From contig NZ_JBILQX010000204.1 in assembly GCF_044372965.1 (NCBI RefSeq), positions 1 through 6,016 on the forward strand: 6,016 bases of DNA, written 5' to 3'. Every line of letters starts with the position of its first letter. Within the stretch, counting starts at the first letter, position 1. The notes beneath the pieces are model-generated. The model was not told the DNA's origin and searched no databases. It saw nothing but the letters and a program-made list of their open reading frames with translations. The translations under genes were made by a program, and so were the position numbers. This DNA comes from Elstera sp044372965 (lineage in GTDB: Bacteria; Pseudomonadota; Alphaproteobacteria; Elsterales; Elsteraceae). Shown here piece after piece: positions 1-5,796 of the stretch.

Positions 1-100
1 CGTTCGCACCCAGCGACGCGCAGGGCGTCATGCTGAAGATGGAGATTTTGATCATCGGTCGAGACGCGCGCGTAGCCGAAGAGCATGGCCCCCTCTTTTC

Positions 101-127
101 CGGGCAGCAAACCCGTAGCGCTGCCCG
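101..127. repeat. Perfect 8-bp inverted repeat (hairpin)
   Basis: CGGGCAGC at 101-108 is the exact reverse complement of GCTGCCCG at 120-127, with an 11-nt loop. It lies just before the TAA at 129-131 of a possible upstream frame. There is no T-tract on either side, so it is not a typical intrinsic terminator. It could be the 3' stem of an upstream transcript or a protein-binding dyad. Confidence 0.5.
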
Positions 128-210
128 ATAACTTTACGATGAAATCCTAACCTGATTTCTTTACTATAAAATTGGCAGAACGGCGAGGTGTGTCCGGTAT
201 CGGTCCCGTC

Positions 211-238
211 GGGCAAGAAAACGGACGTTTCCTTGCCC
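211..238. repeat. Long hairpin in the leader
   Basis: GGGCAAG (211-217) pairs with CTTGCCC (232-238). After one A/C mismatch (218/231), AAAC (219-222) pairs with GTTT (227-230), closing a GGAC tetraloop. This gives 11 pairs over 28 nt, well beyond what chance usually gives in a short spacer. Neither strand has a following T-tract, so a plain terminator is unlikely. It may be a leader RNA structure or an operator for the downstream metal genes. Its outer arms (CGGGCA...TGCCC) resemble those of the repeat at 101-127. Confidence 0.55.
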
Positions 239-283
239 AACCAAAATACTGACAGATAGATCGCGTGATTGATCCAAGCCGTG

Positions 284-298
284 ATCCGTCCAACGGAT
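284..298. promoter_or_regulatory. Small perfect dyad, possible operator
   Basis: ATCCGT (284-289) and ACGGAT (293-298) form a perfect inverted repeat around a 3-nt centre (CCA). It lies about 80 bases upstream of the first gene, where a repressor or activator site would be expected. No known regulator motif is recognised, and a 6-bp dyad can occur by chance. Confidence 0.25.
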
Positions 299-377
299 AT
301 CGGAACAACCGGACGAGTGCGCTTCGCCATACAGACGGCGCTTGCTCCCTCCCAGGAGATTTGATACCCACGAAGCA

Positions 378-752
378 ATGTCATTGGTCCGCCCCCTACT
401 TGTGCGTCTGACGCCGCTGCTCCTCAGCCTGACCATCCTGGTTCAGGCTTTGGCTGGTGGGGCTTTGCCGCAGCGACCGACGGGCGGAACCAGTCTTGAT
501 GCCGCGCTCGCTGTTCTGTGTACACCTACCGGGGTGCAAGATCATCCTGATGGATCGGCTGTGCCGCATGATCGAAGCTGCTGCCTCCTGCACTGTCGGC
601 TCGATCTAACGGGGGGCACGCCACTTTCGGCGGCGCCCCATGTCGGAATTATTCGCTTTGCCGAAAGGGCCGACGCGCTCGCGGTTGCCGTTCCGGCCCC
701 CTGCGTCCGGCCTGCCTCGAATCACACGCCGCGCGGCCCGCCCGTCGCCTGA
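378..752 (+). CDS. Small exported Cys/His-rich protein, DUF2946-like
   Basis: This is a 124-residue protein whose N-terminus (MSLVRPLLVRLTPLLLSLTI) has a basic start and a hydrophobic core. It is probably a signal peptide cleaved near ALA-G (residues 25-27), so the product should be periplasmic or membrane-attached. The conserved-looking part is LCTPTG (Cys48), then HDRSCCLLHC (His64, Cys68, Cys69, His72, Cys73), and a tail containing PRGPP. A cysteine near an LC-P-G motif, a His/CC..C cluster and a proline-rich end are what I associate with DUF2946 proteins. Those are often found beside copper-related outer-membrane receptors, so a metal-binding or metal-sensing role is plausible but unproven. 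The start is uncertain: ATG 378 gives the best signal peptide but has only a weak GAAG at 372-375, and AGGAG at 354-358 is too distant. TTG at 342 would add 12 residues. It is followed by a terminator-like hairpin, so it may be transcribed partly separately from the transporter genes. Confidence 0.55.
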   Translation: MSLVRPLLVRLTPLLLSLTILVQALAGGALPQRPTGGTSLDAALAVLCTPTGVQDHPDGSAVPHDRSCCLLHCRLDLTGGTPLSAAPHVGIIRFAERADALAVAVPAPCVRPASNHTPRGPPVA

Positions 753-772
753 TACGAAGACTAGGGTTTCAC

Positions 773-800
773 GCCCCCCGCTGTCGCGAGGGTGGCTTTT
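773..800 (+). terminator. Terminator- or attenuator-like hairpin before the transporter genes
   Basis: GCCCCCCGC at 773-781 pairs with GCGAGGGTGGC at 786-796: nine pairs with single-base bulges at A789 and T793, and a TGTC loop. It is followed directly by TTTT (797-800) and a pyrimidine-rich run. It sits 20 bases after the stop of the upstream gene and 12 bases before the next Shine-Dalgarno sequence. The short, interrupted T-tract makes it a modest terminator. It may end the upstream transcript or act as partial read-through control for the cluster. Confidence 0.4.
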
Positions 801-823
801 CCGTCTCGTTTCAGGAAGTTTCC

Positions 824-1933
824 ATGTTGAACCGCCGTTCCTTCGCGGGCCTGCTGGCCGCCGCGACGCTTGCCCTGTCCTTCCCGGCTCTGGCCGAACC
901 GATTACCCTGACCGATGCGCTGGGGCGCAGCGTGACCCTCGCTAAACCGGTCGAACGGGTCGCCCTTAACTTTAACTTTGAAGAATTTACTGCCATTGCG
1001 GGGAAAGAGGGCTGGCAGAAAGTCGTGGGCATTTCCCGCGCACCGTGGGAAGGCTGGCGCCCGGTGATTTTCGCCCGCTATAGCGCCGTCATCCCCAATC
1101 TCGCGGCGATGCCCGATATCGGCCATTCCGACGATGGGACATTCAGCGCCGAAAAGATCATTTCCCTGCGCCCCGATGTGCTGATCATGGCCGAATGGGC
1201 CTATCAGACCCAAAAAACGGCCCGCGACCAGATCGAGGCGGCGGGTATTCCCATTGTCGTGATCGACTATAACGCCCAGCTTCTGGACCGGCACGTCGCC
1301 TCCACGCTCGCCATCGGCAAGGTGATGGGAACCGAAGCGCGCGCCCAAGAACTCGCCGCCCTCTATAAGACCCAGTATGAAGATATTTTGGCCCGCGTTG
1401 CCCGTGCTAAAGGGCCGAAACCGAAGGTCTATGTCGAGCTCGGCCAAGCCGGGGCGGAAACCATCGGCAATACCTATAATGGCACGATGTGGGGGAAGAT
1501 TCTGACCACGCTGGGGGCGGAAAATATCGCTACCGGCAAAATCCCCGGCCCTTGGGGGCCGCTGGCCGCCGAAGCGGTGATTGCCGAAAATCCCGATGTG
1601 ATTTTCATGGCCGGATCGTCCTGGGTCGGGCGTCCGAAAGCGGTGCGCACGGGCTATGATACCCCGTTTGAAACCACGCGGGACAGCTTGAAACAGTATC
1701 TTGGCCGCCCCGGTTGGGAGGGGTTGAAGGCGGTAAAGGCCAGTCAGGTCCACGCCATCGAGCACGGCCTCTGCCGTACACTGTTCGATTATGTCGCCAT
1801 GCAGTATATCGCAAAGCAGCTCTATCCCCAGGAATTCGCCGATGTCGACCCGGCGGAAGCCTTTCGGGCCTATCACGCGAAATATCTACCGGTTGCCTAT
1901 AGCGGCACCTGGATGGCCCGCGTAACCCCGTAA
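824..1933 (+). CDS. Periplasmic substrate-binding protein of a FecB/BtuF-type ABC importer
   Basis: This 369-residue protein is the likely cargo receptor of the ABC importer encoded just downstream. The start has AGGAAG at 813-818, five bases before ATG. The N-terminus MLNRRSFAGLLAAATLALSF continues to PALA-E. It holds a twin-arginine-like RRSFAG and a hydrophobic stretch, so export by Tat, or by Sec, with cleavage after Ala24 is expected. The mature part begins ITLTDALGRSVTL, the usual opening of periplasmic-binding-protein class III (TroA-like) domains. A first lobe follows (about 27-165, with IISLRPDVLIM), then a long linking helix around 172-198 and a second lobe (about 200-330, with ENPDVIFMAG). 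Within the second lobe, NTYNGTMWGKILTTLGAENI is typical of siderophore, haem or cobalamin receptors. Potential metal- or ligand-binding residues include His310, His314 and several Trp and Met, but none can be assigned. The family usually carries iron chelates or vitamin B12. Context here points to copper or a copper complex, which is inference. Confidence 0.85.
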   Translation: MLNRRSFAGLLAAATLALSFPALAEPITLTDALGRSVTLAKPVERVALNFNFEEFTAIAGKEGWQKVVGISRAPWEGWRPVIFARYSAVIPNLAAMPDIGHSDDGTFSAEKIISLRPDVLIMAEWAYQTQKTARDQIEAAGIPIVVIDYNAQLLDRHVASTLAIGKVMGTEARAQELAALYKTQYEDILARVARAKGPKPKVYVELGQAGAETIGNTYNGTMWGKILTTLGAENIATGKIPGPWGPLAAEAVIAENPDVIFMAGSSWVGRPKAVRTGYDTPFETTRDSLKQYLGRPGWEGLKAVKASQVHAIEHGLCRTLFDYVAMQYIAKQLYPQEFADVDPAEAFRAYHAKYLPVAYSGTWMARVTP

Positions 1934-1940
1934 CGCTGTC

Positions 1941-1966
1941 GCCCTGGCGGCGCCCGCTGCCGGGGC
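1941..1966 (+). promoter_or_regulatory. Intercistronic hairpin between binding protein and permease genes
   Basis: Bases 1941-1951 pair with 1956-1966 in an 11-bp stem with two G/T wobbles and a 4-nt loop (GCCC). It fills most of the 54-nt gap between the binding-protein stop and the permease Shine-Dalgarno sequence (GGGGGAG, 1974-1980). No T-tract follows, so complete termination is unlikely. Such structures commonly protect the upstream message from 3' decay, so that the binding protein is made in excess over the membrane subunits. That role here is inferred from position. Confidence 0.55.
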
Positions 1967-1987
1967 CTTCCCTGGGGGAGAAACGCC

Positions 1988-3031
1988 ATGACCACTGCTC
2001 TTTCGGTTGCGGCAACCTATCGGCGACTGTCGGCCCGGCGCAACCTCGTGTTGGGGCTGGGCGGCGCGGCCTTATTGCTCAGCCTTATCCTCGACTGCGT
2101 CACCGGCCCGGCGTTGTTGCCCGTTCGCGCGGTTGCCGAGGCGATCTTCCGCCTGACGGAAGACCTCACCGTCGATGCCATCGTTTGGCGCATCCGCCTG
2201 CCCGCCGCCGTCATGGCGGTACTCGTTGGGGCAGGTTTGGGGCTATCGGGCGGGATCATGCAGACGATCCTGAATAACCCGCTGGCCTCTTGTTACACGC
2301 TCGGGATATCGGCGGGGGCCGGGTTCGGGGCGGCGTTGGCGATCGTGCTCGGCCTTCTGCTGCCGGTGCCAGAGGCCTATGCGATCCCACTGACCGCTTT
2401 TCTGTTTGCGGGCGTGGCCTGCTATGCAGTCTTCATAATTGGGCGGATGAAGGGGGGCGCGGCCGAGATTCTCGTGCTGGCGGGAATCGCGCTCTTATTT
2501 CTATTTCAAGCCCTCCTGTCGCTGCTGCAATTTCTGGCGGCGCCCGAAGCCTTGCAGCAGATCGTCTTCTGGCTGTTCGGGAGTTTGCAGAAGGCGACTT
2601 GGCCAAAAACTGGGATCGTCGCCGCCGCCTTCGCCCTCTGCCTGCCGCTTATCGCCCGCGATGTTTGGCGGTTGATGGCGATGACCTTGGGCGATGCACG
2701 CGCTGAGGCCTTGGGGGTAAAAGTCGGGCGGCTGCGGCTGCGGGCCTTCGCCCTCATTTCAGTGCTGACGGGGGCATCGGTCGCTTTCGTTGGGACCATT
2801 GGTTTCGTTGGGTTGGTCGCCCCCCATATTGCGCGGATGCTGGTGGGGGAAGATCAGCGCGGCTTTCTACCGGCCTCGGCCTTATTTGGGGCGCTCCTGC
2901 TCTCCCTTGCGTCCGTCGCCAGTAAGATCGTCATTCCTGGAGCGGTCTTTCCGATTGGCATTGTCACCGCCCTCATCGGCGTCCCGTTTTTCCTCGCCCT
3001 TATTTTGCGGTTTCGCGGGAGGGGCGCATGA
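1988..3031 (+). CDS. ABC importer permease, FecCD family
   Basis: This 347-residue, very hydrophobic membrane protein should form the homodimeric channel of a type II (BtuC-like) importer in the inner membrane. Hallmarks seen are WRIRLPAAVMAVLVGAGLGL with SGGIMQTILNNPLA (67-100), then TLGISAGAGFGAALAI (104-119). The cytoplasmic coupling segment GDARAEALGVKVGRLR (236-251) contacts the ATPase. Near the C-terminus lie FVGTIGFVGLVAPHIARMLVG (267-287) and PIGIVTALIGVPFFLALIL (322-340). About ten membrane segments are expected, as in the family, and the length is normal. Only one permease gene is present, so a homodimer is likely. The sequence NNPLASCYTLG has Cys102 where I recall Pro or another residue as usual. 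The ATG has a good Shine-Dalgarno sequence (GGGGGAG at 1974-1980). The stop overlaps the ATPase start by four bases (ATGA), implying translational coupling. Substrate is not readable from sequence. Confidence 0.93.
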   Translation: MTTALSVAATYRRLSARRNLVLGLGGAALLLSLILDCVTGPALLPVRAVAEAIFRLTEDLTVDAIVWRIRLPAAVMAVLVGAGLGLSGGIMQTILNNPLASCYTLGISAGAGFGAALAIVLGLLLPVPEAYAIPLTAFLFAGVACYAVFIIGRMKGGAAEILVLAGIALLFLFQALLSLLQFLAAPEALQQIVFWLFGSLQKATWPKTGIVAAAFALCLPLIARDVWRLMAMTLGDARAEALGVKVGRLRLRAFALISVLTGASVAFVGTIGFVGLVAPHIARMLVGEDQRGFLPASALFGALLLSLASVASKIVIPGAVFPIGIVTALIGVPFFLALILRFRGRGA

Positions 3032-3801
3032 GCCTGACGGCTAAAAATCTGCGCGTCTTTTACGGAAAACGTCTGACGGTCGATCTACCGGATTTAACCG
3101 CTGGGGCGGGGGAAACTCTAACGATCCTCGGCCCGAATGGGTCGGGTAAATCGACCCTGTTGAAGGCCCTCGCGGGGGTTATCCCTGCCGAGGGGCGGGT
3201 TGCCCTACAGGGGGTGCCGATCCCATCCGGTGCGCTCGGTTATATGCCGCAGGATAGCGGCCCGTTCAGCGGATTGACCGTCTTGGAAATCGTGCTGCTG
3301 GGTCGGATTGGGCGGCTCGGGGCGCGCATCACGCCCGACGATCTTGCCGCCGCCGAAACCGCCCTTGACCAGCTTGGCCTTTTGGCCTTGGCCGACCGCC
3401 CGGTTGGCGGGCTCAGCGGCGGTCAGCGCCAATTGGTGTTTCTGGCGCAAACCCTCATTAAGCAACCGCAGATTCTGCTGCTCGATGAGCCAACCAGCGC
3501 GCTCGATCTGCGGCACCAACTAACTGTCCTCGACACAGTGCGCCGTATTACCCGCGCCCAGGGCCTCGTGACTGTGATTGTGCTGCACGATCTAACCGCG
3601 GCCGCCCGCTTCGGCGACCGTACGGCGCTGCTAAAAGACGGGCGGCTCTGGCAGATCGGCCCGCCCGCCGAGGTCTTGACCCCGGCAAGCCTCGCCATGC
3701 TCTATAGCATCGAAACAGAAATTCTAACCGATAGCGCTGGGCATCAGGTTGTCGTGCCCCTGCGCGCCCAAACCCTTGAAAGGAATTCCCCATGCGCTTA
3801 A
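3028..3801 (+). CDS. ABC importer ATP-binding protein, FecE/BtuD type
   Basis: This 257-residue nucleotide-binding subunit powers the importer on the cytoplasmic face. All motifs are intact: Walker A GPNGSGKST (35-43), Q-loop Gln75 in YMPQDS, signature LSGGQRQ (129-135), Walker B ILLLDEPTSALD (149-160, catalytic Glu154) and the switch His187 in VIVLHDLTAAARF. The closing part (KDGRLWQIGPPAEVLTPASL) matches the FecE/FhuC/BtuD group. The start ATG overlaps the permease stop and follows GGGAGGGG (3017-3024). Its last ten bases overlap the start of the MbnP-family gene, and the MbnP Shine-Dalgarno lies inside this coding region. The two are therefore almost surely co-transcribed and coupled. The protein is intact, of family-typical length, and shows no unusual residue in the active site. 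Confidence 0.95.
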   Translation: MSLTAKNLRVFYGKRLTVDLPDLTAGAGETLTILGPNGSGKSTLLKALAGVIPAEGRVALQGVPIPSGALGYMPQDSGPFSGLTVLEIVLLGRIGRLGARITPDDLAAAETALDQLGLLALADRPVGGLSGGQRQLVFLAQTLIKQPQILLLDEPTSALDLRHQLTVLDTVRRITRAQGLVTVIVLHDLTAAARFGDRTALLKDGRLWQIGPPAEVLTPASLAMLYSIETEILTDSAGHQVVVPLRAQTLERNSPCA

Positions 3802-4694
3802 TCCTTGCGTCGCTTTTGCTCGCGACCGGCCTTGCCCTCAGCGCTGCCGCGCAGGAAACCCCGGTCACCCTCACTTTCGCGGCCCAGGTCGGCGGCGAGC
3901 CCTTCCGGTGCGGCGGTGCTTACGCCGATATCGGCACAACGAAATCAACCGTCACGCCGTCGGACTTCCGGTTTTATGTCTCCGATGTCGCGTTGATCCG
4001 CGCCGACGGCACGGAACAGCCGGTCGCGCTGACCCAGGACCAGAAGTGGCAGTATCAAACCGTCGCGCTGCTGGATTTCGAGGATAAAACCGGCCCGTGC
4101 AGCAACGGTACCGCCGATACCAATGCAAAGGTGATTGGTTCGGCCCCGGCGGGCGCCTATACGGGCCTGGCCTTTACCCTCGGTGTGCCCTTTGCGCTAA
4201 ACCATGCCGATGCGACCCTGGCCGCCTCGCCGCTCAATCTCTCCACTCTATTTTGGAATTGGCTCGGCGGGTATAAATTCCTGCGGATCGATATGGATAC
4301 GTCCGGCGGTGCTCAGGCCGGTAAAGATCGCGGCTTCGTAATTCACCTCGGCTCTACTGCCTGCCAACCCGCCGGGGCGCACGGCGGCGGGATGCCCATG
4401 GGCACTGCCGGGGGACATGGCACGCCGAGCGGGGCGGCGATGCAGCCCGCGCAGTCCTGCGCCAACCCCAATCGCGCCCGGGTTGTTCTACCGAGCTTAG
4501 ATCCCGCCAAACAGGTGATCCTTGCCGACCTCAAAGCGCTGTTATCGGAAACCAATGTCGATGTGAACCAGCCGGAAAGCGCCCTCGGCTGCATGTCGGC
4601 GCCGACCGATGGCGACTGCCCCGGCATCTTCCGCGCTCTGGGCCTGCCGGTCGGTGGAAGTGTCGCGCCACAGCGCTTCTTCAGGGCCTCGTAA
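3792..4694 (+). CDS. mbnP: MbnP-family periplasmic copper-binding protein
   Basis: This 300-residue protein starts with MRLILASLLLATGLALSAAA, a clear signal peptide, so it acts in the periplasm. It belongs to the family once called the four-Cys half of the 'metallo-mystery pair' (AZL_007920/MXAN_0976 type). Supporting signatures are PSDFRFYVSDVALI (57-70), the VALLDFEDKTGPC region (91-103), LGVPFALNHAD (130-140) and STLFWNWLGGYKFLRIDMD (151-169), then ACQPAG, SCANPNRARVVL and a C-terminal GCMSAPTDGDCPGIF. Cysteines are at 40, 103, 191, 223, 267 and 276; tryptophans at 86, 155 and 157. In characterised members a tryptophan is oxidised to kynurenine by the partner MbnH, and the modified protein binds copper. 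A His/Met/Gly-rich stretch at 194-221 looks like an added metal-binding loop. The ATG has AGGA (3781-3784) seven bases upstream and overlaps the ATPase gene by ten bases. The symbol is by family; no methanobactin genes are present. The cargo link to the ABC importer is inferred. Confidence 0.9.
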   Translation: MRLILASLLLATGLALSAAAQETPVTLTFAAQVGGEPFRCGGAYADIGTTKSTVTPSDFRFYVSDVALIRADGTEQPVALTQDQKWQYQTVALLDFEDKTGPCSNGTADTNAKVIGSAPAGAYTGLAFTLGVPFALNHADATLAASPLNLSTLFWNWLGGYKFLRIDMDTSGGAQAGKDRGFVIHLGSTACQPAGAHGGGMPMGTAGGHGTPSGAAMQPAQSCANPNRARVVLPSLDPAKQVILADLKALLSETNVDVNQPESALGCMSAPTDGDCPGIFRALGLPVGGSVAPQRFFRAS

Positions 4695-4695
4695 C

Positions 4696-5796
4696 ATGGC
4701 GCGGTGGGGACGCGCGGCGGCGGTTGCCGTTCTGCTTCTGACGGGAACAGCGACGGCGGAGACGCCCTGGGTTTGGGATCTTCCCGCCTGGGTTCCACGC
4801 CCGCGCGTGCCTGCCGACAATCCGATGACGGTGGAAAAAGTTGCCCTCGGGCGACAACTTTTCTACGACACGCAGCTTTCACTGAAAGGAAAGGGGGCCT
4901 GCGCCACCTGCCATATCCAGGCAAAGGCCTTTACCGATGGCCGCCCGGTCGGCATCGGTGTGACGGGGGAGAAGCATGTTCGCAACAGCATGGGGCTTGC
5001 CAATGTGGCCTATGTTCCCGTGCTGACCTGGGCCAATCCGCTGCTGCATTCGCTCGAACAGCAAGCCCTCGTGCCGATGTTCGGGGAACATCCGGTGGAA
5101 CTTGGACTGGCCGGGCAAGAAGAAGCCCTTTTTGCCCGCCTTAACGCCGACCCCCGCTATCCGCCGCTCTTCAAGGCCGCGTTTCCCGCCCAGGACGGCG
5201 CCATCAGCCTGCGCTCAATCACACAGGCGTTGGCGAGCTTCCAGCGGAGCATCACGTCGTTTAACAGCCCCTATGATCGCTACCGCTATGGCGGTGAAGC
5301 GTCGGCCATCTCCCCCGCTGCGAAACGGGGGGAGGCACTTTTTTTCTCCGAGCGGCTGGAGTGTTTCCATTGTCACGGCGGGATTACCTTCTCCAACGCC
5401 GTGACCCATGAGCGCATGGCCTTCGTCGAAGCCGGTTTTCATCAGACCGGGCTTTACAATATTGACGGCAAGGGCAGTTATCCCGCCAACAATCCCGGCG
5501 CGGTTGAGGTGACGGGCCAGCCCGTGGATATGGGGCGTTTTCGGACCCCCAGCCTGCGCAATGTTGCCGTGACCGCACCTTATATGCACGACGGCAGCAT
5601 CCCCACCCTCGACGCCGTGCTTGATCATTACGCGCGCGGCGGACGGGCGAAAAGCACCCAGACCGATCAATTGATCGTTGGTTTTGCCCTCTCAATACAG
5701 GAGAGGGCCGACCTCATAGCCTTTCTGCGCAGCTTGACCGATCAACGGCTGCTGACCAACCCAGCCTATGGCCCCCCGGGCACTGGAGTACGGTGA
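4696..5796 (+). CDS. mbnH: MbnH-family di-heme enzyme (cytochrome c peroxidase/MauG-like)
   Basis: This 366-residue periplasmic enzyme has signal peptide MARWGRAAAVAVLLLTGTATA and two covalent haem sites: CATCH (Cys69, Cys72, His73) and CFHCH (Cys223, Cys226, His227). Other family marks are NPMTVEKVALGRQLFYD (42-58), NSMGLANVAYVPVLTWANPL (97-116), SFQRSITSFNSPYDRY (181-196) and FRTPSLRNVAVTAPYMHDGS (282-301). Trp112 sits where MauG and bacterial peroxidases have the tryptophan that relays electrons between haems. Known MbnH proteins use peroxide to reach a bis-Fe(IV) state and convert a Trp of MbnP to kynurenine. Haem attachment would need the cytochrome c maturation system, encoded elsewhere. 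The start at ATG 4696 is preferred: it lies one base after the mbnP stop, follows AGGG at 4683-4686, and gives a signal peptide. An earlier ATG at 4609 would overlap mbnP by 86 bases and add a non-signal-like leader. Adjacency to mbnP is the standard pair arrangement. Ordinary peroxidase activity is the alternative. Confidence 0.9.
   Translation: MARWGRAAAVAVLLLTGTATAETPWVWDLPAWVPRPRVPADNPMTVEKVALGRQLFYDTQLSLKGKGACATCHIQAKAFTDGRPVGIGVTGEKHVRNSMGLANVAYVPVLTWANPLLHSLEQQALVPMFGEHPVELGLAGQEEALFARLNADPRYPPLFKAAFPAQDGAISLRSITQALASFQRSITSFNSPYDRYRYGGEASAISPAAKRGEALFFSERLECFHCHGGITFSNAVTHERMAFVEAGFHQTGLYNIDGKGSYPANNPGAVEVTGQPVDMGRFRTPSLRNVAVTAPYMHDGSIPTLDAVLDHYARGGRAKSTQTDQLIVGFALSIQERADLIAFLRSLTDQRLLTNPAYGPPGTGVR

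Larger units (their letters stand above)
1..377. other. Leader/intergenic region without a convincing gene
   Basis: No recognisable coding region was found on either strand. A reading frame open from the window edge (3-131, + strand, ending TAA at 129-131) could be the last 42 codons of an upstream gene, but its translation matches nothing I know. The stretch 131-172 is clearly more AT-rich than its surroundings and holds a -10-like TATAAA at 165-170, without a good -35 at the usual distance. Three inverted repeats lie at 101-127, 211-238 and 284-298 and are listed separately. I saw no Fur box, no cobalamin riboswitch B12 box and no tRNA. The region most likely carries the promoter and control sites of the gene starting at 378, and perhaps of the whole cluster; this is inference from position. 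Confidence 0.5.

Noticed and set aside
3..131. Open frame from the window edge to TAA, 42 codons, as the end of an upstream gene
   Set aside because: The translation (with VMLKMEILIIGRDARVAEEH inside) matches no family I know, and a frame this short is expected by chance in GC-rich DNA. Kept only as a possibility in the leader description.
131..377. Methanobactin-like (MbnA) precursor peptide
   Set aside because: Short frames here were read on the forward strand; none has a leader plus a Cys-containing core like known methanobactins, and no biosynthesis genes (MbnB/MbnC) are in the window.
131..377. Cobalamin riboswitch or Fur box before the importer genes
   Set aside because: No B12-box-like sequence or conserved riboswitch core, and no 19-bp Fur-type palindrome was seen. 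A covariance-model scan would be decisive.
52..384. Minus-strand frame of 110 codons across the leader
   Set aside because: Low-complexity Arg-rich translation, no recognisable motif, no clear Shine-Dalgarno sequence, and it overlaps the start of the forward gene.
761..1876. Long minus-strand frame (371 codons) opposite the substrate-binding protein
   Set aside because: It is a shadow frame typical of GC-rich genes. The forward strand has a clear signal peptide, a Shine-Dalgarno sequence and family motifs.
4609..4695. Longer MbnH start at ATG 4609
   Set aside because: It would overlap mbnP by 86 bases and place a polar, non-signal sequence before a good signal peptide that begins at 4696.
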